Source: Lactuca virosa
Lineage: Eukaryota; Streptophyta; Magnoliopsida; Asterales; Asteraceae
DNA length: 64,000 nt
NCBI GenBank assembly: GCA_928212115.1
Contig: CAKMRJ010005745.1
Coordinates: 225,535,779 to 225,599,778 of the forward strand
Direction of reading: 5' to 3'
Every line of letters begins with the position of its first letter. Within the stretch, counting starts at the first letter, position 1. Of this stretch, positions 58,610 to 64,000 are shown piece after piece. The translations under genes and the position numbers were made by a program. The notes below the pieces were generated by a model. It was given only the letters and a program-made list of their open reading frames with translations, searched no databases and was not told the origin of the DNA.

Positions 58610-59533
58610 ATGGCACAAGCATTATCTCTCAATGTTTCCAACAGTGTTGGTGGTTCTAATAGAGCCCCAATATTGGTGGCAAATGAATATCATCACTGGT
58701 CCCAGAGAATGGAAAGATACTTAAGGAGACTTGGTAGAGATGTATGCCGATCTGTAGAAGAAGGACCACATGTCCCTGTTCTTACACCAGTTCAAACCGA
58801 CGGCACCACAACCAGACTAGGAGGAGGTCAACCAGCCCTGAATCGTCCCACCAAAGACGATCTCGATAAAATGGAAAATGATGTTGTTGCATTTTATGAG
58901 ATTTCTTGTGGAGTTGCTCCTGACAACTTCGACATTATCATAAACTGCAGATCAGCAAAAGAGATCTGGGATGTTCTCAAAAACTTGTATGAGGGTTCAG
59001 AACAAGCTCAAGATAAGAAGCTCACAACCGCACTCAATGAGTTTAACAACTTCAAAGCTCATGCTGGTGAAAGTTTGGAAGACTCCTTCAAAAGGTTTAA
59101 CCTGATAGTCACCAAGTTATCTAATGCTGGCACCATCTGCAGTAACCATGAAACAAATCTTCAATTTCTCAATGGTTTGGGAAGACACTGGACTACTGCT
59201 AAGATGATAGTCCAAGGAAATAGAAAGATTCATTCTTTATCTCTCTACAAACTCTACGGAGAACTGGAAGCACAAGAATCCATTGTACTCAAAGATTGTG
59301 CTGACTTCGGAGGACCACTTGCTCTTATAGCACAAGCACCACATAATCAATCTTACTCTCCCTCGTATGACAATTCTCCGCAGTCAAACGAAGCTGATTC
59401 AGAGTATGATGATGAAGAAGAATTTCAAAAGGTTATTTCTCTTGTTAGCCAACAGTTCAACCGGCTACCACCTCCTACTTTTCATAAGAATCAGCAGTTC
59501 AACAAACCTCCATTCAACTGCAACTTCAACTAG
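58610..59533 (+). CDS. copia Gag (UBN2 domain), ended by a premature stop
   Basis: Start chosen at MAQALSLNVSN (58610) because the upstream codons from 58523 are leader and the family starts this way. Seen: NRAPILVANEYHHWSQRMER, FYEISCGVAPDNFDIIINC, AKEIWDVLKNLYEGSEQAQ and FNGLGRHW-like NLQFLNGLGRHW, all Gag UBN2 landmarks, then an acidic DSEYDDEEEFQKV. A TAG at 59531 cuts off the zinc knuckle, which follows in the same frame. Known role: forms the particle shell. Confidence 0.85.
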   Translation: MAQALSLNVSNSVGGSNRAPILVANEYHHWSQRMERYLRRLGRDVCRSVEEGPHVPVLTPVQTDGTTTRLGGGQPALNRPTKDDLDKMENDVVAFYEISCGVAPDNFDIIINCRSAKEIWDVLKNLYEGSEQAQDKKLTTALNEFNNFKAHAGESLEDSFKRFNLIVTKLSNAGTICSNHETNLQFLNGLGRHWTTAKMIVQGNRKIHSLSLYKLYGELEAQESIVLKDCADFGGPLALIAQAPHNQSYSPSYDNSPQSNEADSEYDDEEEFQKVISLVSQQFNRLPPPTFHKNQQFNKPPFNCNFN

Positions 59534-61716
59534 CAGAATAACCACTCTCGATATCCCAAAAGTTCTCACCCACCACCGCAACCTCAGACTACTCAACCCA
59601 AAGAGGCACCGAAGCCCATCAATCCTACTGACTCCGGTACCTCTTCAGAAGATAAAAGTGATGTTGTAATTTGTCACAAGTTCAACAAGGAGAATCATTT
59701 TGCAAAAGATTGCAAGGCTAACATAGTGAAAGACAGAGCATTCTACCTTAGAATGGCTCAATAATTGGAGGAAAAGGAAAAGGCAAGGGCATACGTAGCC
59801 CATGTAAAAAGAGACCATCAAGTTTGGTCATCCGGAGATGAAGACGAAGTCATCAGCAACATCAAAGGAAAAGGCAAGATCTGCATGTTGGCAACTGCGG
59901 ATGACGATGGGTCTACAAAGCTTGAAAAGAACTACTGCTACATGGCAAAGGATGGAACTCTACGCATCGTTGAACAGGTAAAACTTATGATTCAAACTCT
60001 AAACTATAGCATGCATGACTGTCAACCCTTCATAGATAACCTTAATGACACATGTGCTGCCGTCCTTACAGGCTATAACAAAGCTCTAGATTAGAAGAAC
60101 ATAGCGTCCCAAGAGATGTTTCATGTAAGAGGACGACTAGATAACAAAAGACTCAAAGTAGCTTTGTTATAAAAGGACTTAGAGTTAGAGAAAGATGCAA
60201 GAATGTTGAGTGAAACACAACTAGAGATAGCTTTGAACCAAAGAGATTTAGCTCAGAGTGAAATTGTACGACTAAATCTATTAATAGAAAAACTGTTCAA
60301 TGAGAGTGAAGCTATTGAGAATTTGGTGAACATTGGAACCGTAGATAATACTTATAATTGGGGTTGGTCCAATGGATATCCTACCGCAAAGGATTCCTCA
60401 CCCCGGATTAACAATGACCGACTTTATGTCCCTCCTGAGCGAGAATTCCATTTCCCAGTCAATGACAAAACCTTTCCCGAAGACATCAAAACTCACTTCG
60501 GTAGACTTCATAATCTAAGTAACAACTGTGTCATTGAGGAAATTTTGCCTGAATTTCCGGGTCACTCAAGTAATCAGATTCCCAATTCTCAGACTTCATC
60601 AGTTGTTGATGAGGAAATTATCATAGAAAGTCCCGATGTCTCAAAGGACTTTGCATTCCTGCCCTCAGACCGCGGTATCTCTCACTGCAGTCATGGATCG
60701 CAGAGGAATCCTACAGAAGTCCCAACTCAGTCTTATTCTGCGGTAGTCAAATCATCCTTACCGCAGTCCCCAGTCAAGCGATATGTGTCTCTTCAGCCAA
60801 TTCATCTTGAATTACCCATAGAAAACTTTGAAGTGGGTCAATGCTCTCAAAATCCTGAATCTTCTAGTTCGGATGAATCTATCCCTCGTTTTAAAAAATT
60901 ATCAAAAGTTTCCATGAAACCGCAGCTGAATACCAATGACTGCGGTTCTCCAAAAATCGAGGCTAAAAAGGCTTTCAAAGAGGAAATTCGATCCCAAAGC
61001 AAAAATCGAGAAACTTTTTCATAAAACAAAAAACACGTCAGATTTCCTAAATCTAAGAGTCCAGAAAAGTTTGTTTTCTCACATTATTTTTCAAAAAACT
61101 CTCCAGTTAGGAAAACATACAAAAAGGAATGTATAATTTCAACAGCAATTACAAAAACATCTCACACAACCCAAAAGAGAGTACAGTCCTTTCACACAAC
61201 CCAAAAGAGAGTACAGTCTTTTCGAAGCAATGGTCTTCAAATCTATTCCTTAGATGACCCAAAATGGAAAGGGATTTTACCAACTCCAACACTTTTAAAA
61301 TCACATCACAGTTTTCAGAAATCACTTTCCAAGAAATCCTTTCGTGCTCTCACTCCTGCAAAACGTACTTTTTCAAATACCAACACCACTATTGTCAGTT
61401 CATACCACTCTCGGACTGGTCACAAGCCTACCTCGTCGTTAAACCGTTGACCAAACAAAGTGTCAGGGTAAATGACAAATCTTTCGTATGTCAGTGTTAT
61501 TGTCAGAGAAATTTATCTCATGTCAAATCTCATACTCCTCAGAAACCTCGTAACTTTTCTAAATCTCACAATACTCCAAAAACTCACAAACACCCAGGAC
61601 TAGGCCTAATAGTTGACAGGAAACCTGTCCCTGCAACCATGGGTCATGCATCAATCAGAAAGTCATCTTTAATCCTAGGCTCCAAACTAGTTTGGATGCC
61701 TAAACTAATCGTGTAA
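59534..61716 (+). pseudogene. copia Gag C-terminus and gag-protease linker
   Basis: Same frame after the TAG: a Pro-rich stretch, then a zinc knuckle VVICHKFNKENHFAKDC in which the second Cys is Phe, KARAYVAHVKRDHQVWSSGD, a likely coiled coil (LSETQLEIALNQRDLAQSEI, then VRLNLLIEKLFNESEAI) at about 60200-60310, and a Ser/Pro-rich low-complexity region to 61024. Stops at 59762, 60092, about 60171 and 61022 break it. The remaining part to 61716 is poorly conserved basic sequence with a 30-bp direct repeat (TCACACAACCCAAAAGAGAG at 61152 and 61194). Confidence 0.7.
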
Positions 61717-61726
61717 TTCTCAGGCT

Positions 61727-63298
61727 TTGTGCAAGGAGGAACAAGAAGAAGAATGGTTAATCGACAGTGCCTACTCCTTGCACATGACCAGAAGGTTAGA
61801 ATACCTTCGGGATTTCAGGCCTATTTGCAACGGTGGAAACATCACTTTCGGCAACAATGCAAATGGGATAATCCGAGGTTATGGTGTTCTTACTACGGGA
61901 AACTTCTCTATTCAGAAGGTTTCTTATGTAGAAAGCCTTAAACACAATATCATCAGTGTAGGCCAACTATGTAAAGCGGGCCACAGGGTTGAATTTGACA
62001 ATGAGTACTGCTATGTAATGAGCAGCGATAGAAGCACTTGTTTGATCAAATCCAAGTCCGAAGGAACCATGTATCCTCTGGACGTCTCTCTGATCATTGG
62101 GAAACCGCAACAATGCTTTCTATCCAAAGCAGTATCTGAAGTCAGCTGGCTATGGCACCGCAAGCTAGCTCATCTTAACTTCAGATACATCAACAATCTG
62201 GTCACTGGAGTACTCGTCTGAGGTCTTCCAATTCTCAAATTCAGCAATGATACAATCTGTCCTGCATGTGAATGTGGCAAGCAATCTAAAGCAAGTCACC
62301 CAATGGTATTTGATTCCTCCATTTCTGAACCACTGAAACTTCTTCACATTGATCTTTGCGGTCCTTCTACCATAGCCAGTCTTCATCACAAGAAATACAT
62401 ACTGGTTATAGTCGATGACTTCACTCATTTCACTTGGGTCTTCTTCCTAAGACTCAAATCCAAAACTCCGCAGATATTGATCAATTTTATCAAAGAAATT
62501 GAACTTCAGATCAAGTTACCAGTACGCCGCATCCGGAGTGATAATGGAACCGAGTTTACCAACCATCTCTTAAACAGTTTCTTGGTTTCCAAGGGTATTA
62601 CTCACAATTTCTCAGCTCCCTACACACCGCAAAAAAATGGTGTAGTAGAGCGAAGAAACCGAACTCTGGTAGAAGCAGCCCGATCTATGCTTAACTTTGC
62701 ACACCTTCCTCTCTACTTCTGGGCCGAAGTAGTGCCCACAGCTTGCTTTGTTCAAAACCGGAAGATCATCTGCAAGCGTCTCAGTAAAACTCCTTATGAG
62801 GGCCTCAACAACCGCAAACCAAATGTCCGATTCTTCCATATCTTTGGGTGTAGATGTTTTGTGATCAACAACAGATATCATCTTAACAAATTCGCACCGA
62901 AGTATGATGAAGGCATATTTCTTGGCTACTCAACAAACAAAGTTGCCTATAGGGTTCTCATCAGACGCACAAGGCTAATAGTTGAAAGCTTCGATGTCAA
63001 ATTCGATGACTATTACGTCCGCAACACCGCTCCATCAACCGAAACCAAAGCAATCCTAGAAAGTGGTATTCCTGCCTCTTCGGGTCCACTAAACATAGTT
63101 AAAGTTAACTATGACGATCTTTTCGACCCCATAGAAACAGCCAAGTTATCTGAACTCCTTGTGTCCCCGGAAGCTCAACAGCAGCATGCTGACGTATCTG
63201 GTCCATCTCTATCCGATGCAGTATCACTTGATACTTCCACCTCGCCAGTTGAGGGGGAAAACTCTACTCCGGATCAAGTAACAAGCATCGAGGTTTGA
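61727..63298 (+). pseudogene. copia protease and integrase
   Basis: Protease site WLIDSAYSLHMT: the invariant D-S-G is D-S-A, so it is probably inactive. GAG-pre-integrase with WLWHRKLAHLNFRYI (H..H) and CPACECGKQSKASH (C..C) has a TGA between them at 62219. The integrase core is complete: HIDLCGPS (first D), RIRSDNGTEFTNHLL (second D), APYTPQKNGVVERRNRTLVE (E), then the conserved WAEVVPTACFVQNR, PNVRFFHIFGCRCFV and DEGIFLGYS. Known role: inserts element DNA into the genome. The frame is open from 62303 to 63298. Confidence 0.85.
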
Positions 63299-64000
63299 GT
63301 ACTTGATGATGTAGTTCCAGTCCCTATCCGCAGAGAATCCATACCATCAAATGCTTCTTCTGACTCAGATGATGAAGATATAGAGAACATTGACACAAGA
63401 ATTGATCCAAGGATTATCACACTTCCATCAATCCAGGGGGAACCTTCTCAGGTTCAAAGGGAACTCCCGTCCGCAATACAGGGGGAACCTCCATCATGTG
63501 CCCAATAGAATTCCAATCCCACCTTTCCAATTCAAGACAATTCAGCGGGTTGTTCACATGTCCAGGGGGAACTGCCGTCTCCAATCGCAGAATCTTCAGA
63601 TATTGTAGATATTCCTTCCTCCGCAGCCGCTGACCATCTTCAACCTCGTCTACACGTCTGGACGAAGGACCACCCACCAGGACAAATCATCAAAAACCCA
63701 TCAGCAGGCATCCAAACTTGATCTTCACAAGACTTATCTGATCATTGTCACTATGCAGCGTTCATGTCTTCAGTCTAACCCAGAACCATCAAAGAAGCAT
63801 TAATGGAGCCTGATTGGATAGGAGCAATGCAAGAAGAACTGGAAGAGTTTAAAAGGAACAAAGTGTGGCAGCTCATTCCGAAGCCAAAAGGTCACACTGT
63901 TGTTGGTACTAGATGGGTGTACAAGAACAAACTGGATGAATCTGGTGCGGTAGTCCGAAACAAATCGAGATTAGTCGCTAAAGGGTATAGTCAACTCGAA
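63299..64000 (+). pseudogene. copia integrase-RT linker and start of reverse transcriptase
   Basis: After a TGA at 63296-63298 the frame continues through an acidic Ser/Asp region and a Gln-Gly-Glu-Pro-rich region encoded by four CAGGGGGAAC-type repeats, with further stops (63506, 63719, 63776). RT begins with EALMEPDWIGAMQEELEEFK, RNKVWQLIPKPKGHTVVGTR and WVYKNKLDESGAVVRNKSRL, then VAKGYSQLE, and runs off the window. Confidence 0.8.

Larger units (their letters stand above)
57862..64000 (+). mobile_element. Ty1/copia element inserted in unit 3 (3' part off window)
   Basis: LTR, PBS, gag, zinc knuckle, long linker, protease, integrase and RT start appear in copia order. A long gag-to-protease linker and a long integrase-to-RT linker suggest a SIRE/Maximus-like lineage, which is only inferred. 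The host site reads AACAA just before it (57857-57861), the expected 5-bp duplication. Several nonsense codons show it is not intact. Confidence 0.88.

Overview
This is plant nuclear DNA. It is AT-rich and made almost entirely of nested LTR retrotransposons (Ty3/gypsy and Ty1/copia; at least six elements carry a tRNA-iMet-type primer binding site, TGGTATCAGAGC or a near match). One small gene island lies among them. The style of the LTRs (iterated GC-rich palindromes such as ACTCGNCGAGT and GTACGC..GCGTAC) and the presence of UGT85-type genes suggest Asteraceae, perhaps Lactuca. That placement rests on memory of the sequence style and is only moderately supported.

Left part (1-33 kb) is a transposon graveyard with readable layers. 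A minus-strand gypsy element (gag-protease 270-1825, LTR 2192-4517) sits 9 bp from the end of the 5' LTR of a plus-strand, apparently non-coding LTR element (4518-8796). That element in turn sits in the pol of a plus-strand gypsy whose last codons, polypurine tract and 3' LTR follow (8797-11240). A plus-strand copia element (11241-27640) then begins. Its gag is split by a 4.5-kb solo LTR with a perfect 5-bp target duplication (13641-18136). Its pol is split by a truncated minus-strand gypsy element (20533-26247) whose reverse transcriptase has lost its catalytic core by an in-frame deletion. A truncated gypsy LTR (27641-28869) and a decayed minus-strand copia element (28870-about 33108) follow.

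Right part (33.2-57.9 kb) is a tandem array of three units at about 9.7-kb spacing. Each unit carries one complete two-exon UDP-glycosyltransferase gene on the minus strand (484 residues, intact 44-residue PSPG box, UGT85-like), a LINE remnant and shared non-coding DNA. Units 1/2 and 2/3 are each separated by a nearly identical 3.47-kb gypsy solo LTR. Units 2 and 3, but not unit 1, contain a non-autonomous hAT element with an 8-bp target duplication, which orders the duplications. The flanks of the junction LTRs do not match each other, as expected if the array arose by unequal recombination between two LTR copies. The three UGT copies differ by only a few residues, so they are probably recent and potentially all functional.

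Far right (57862-64000): a plus-strand copia element is inserted in unit 3. It has a complete 5' LTR, PBS, gag, decayed protease, an integrase with its catalytic triad, and the start of RT, which runs off the window. The UGT genes are the only plausible host genes seen. No tRNA, rRNA or CRISPR was seen.
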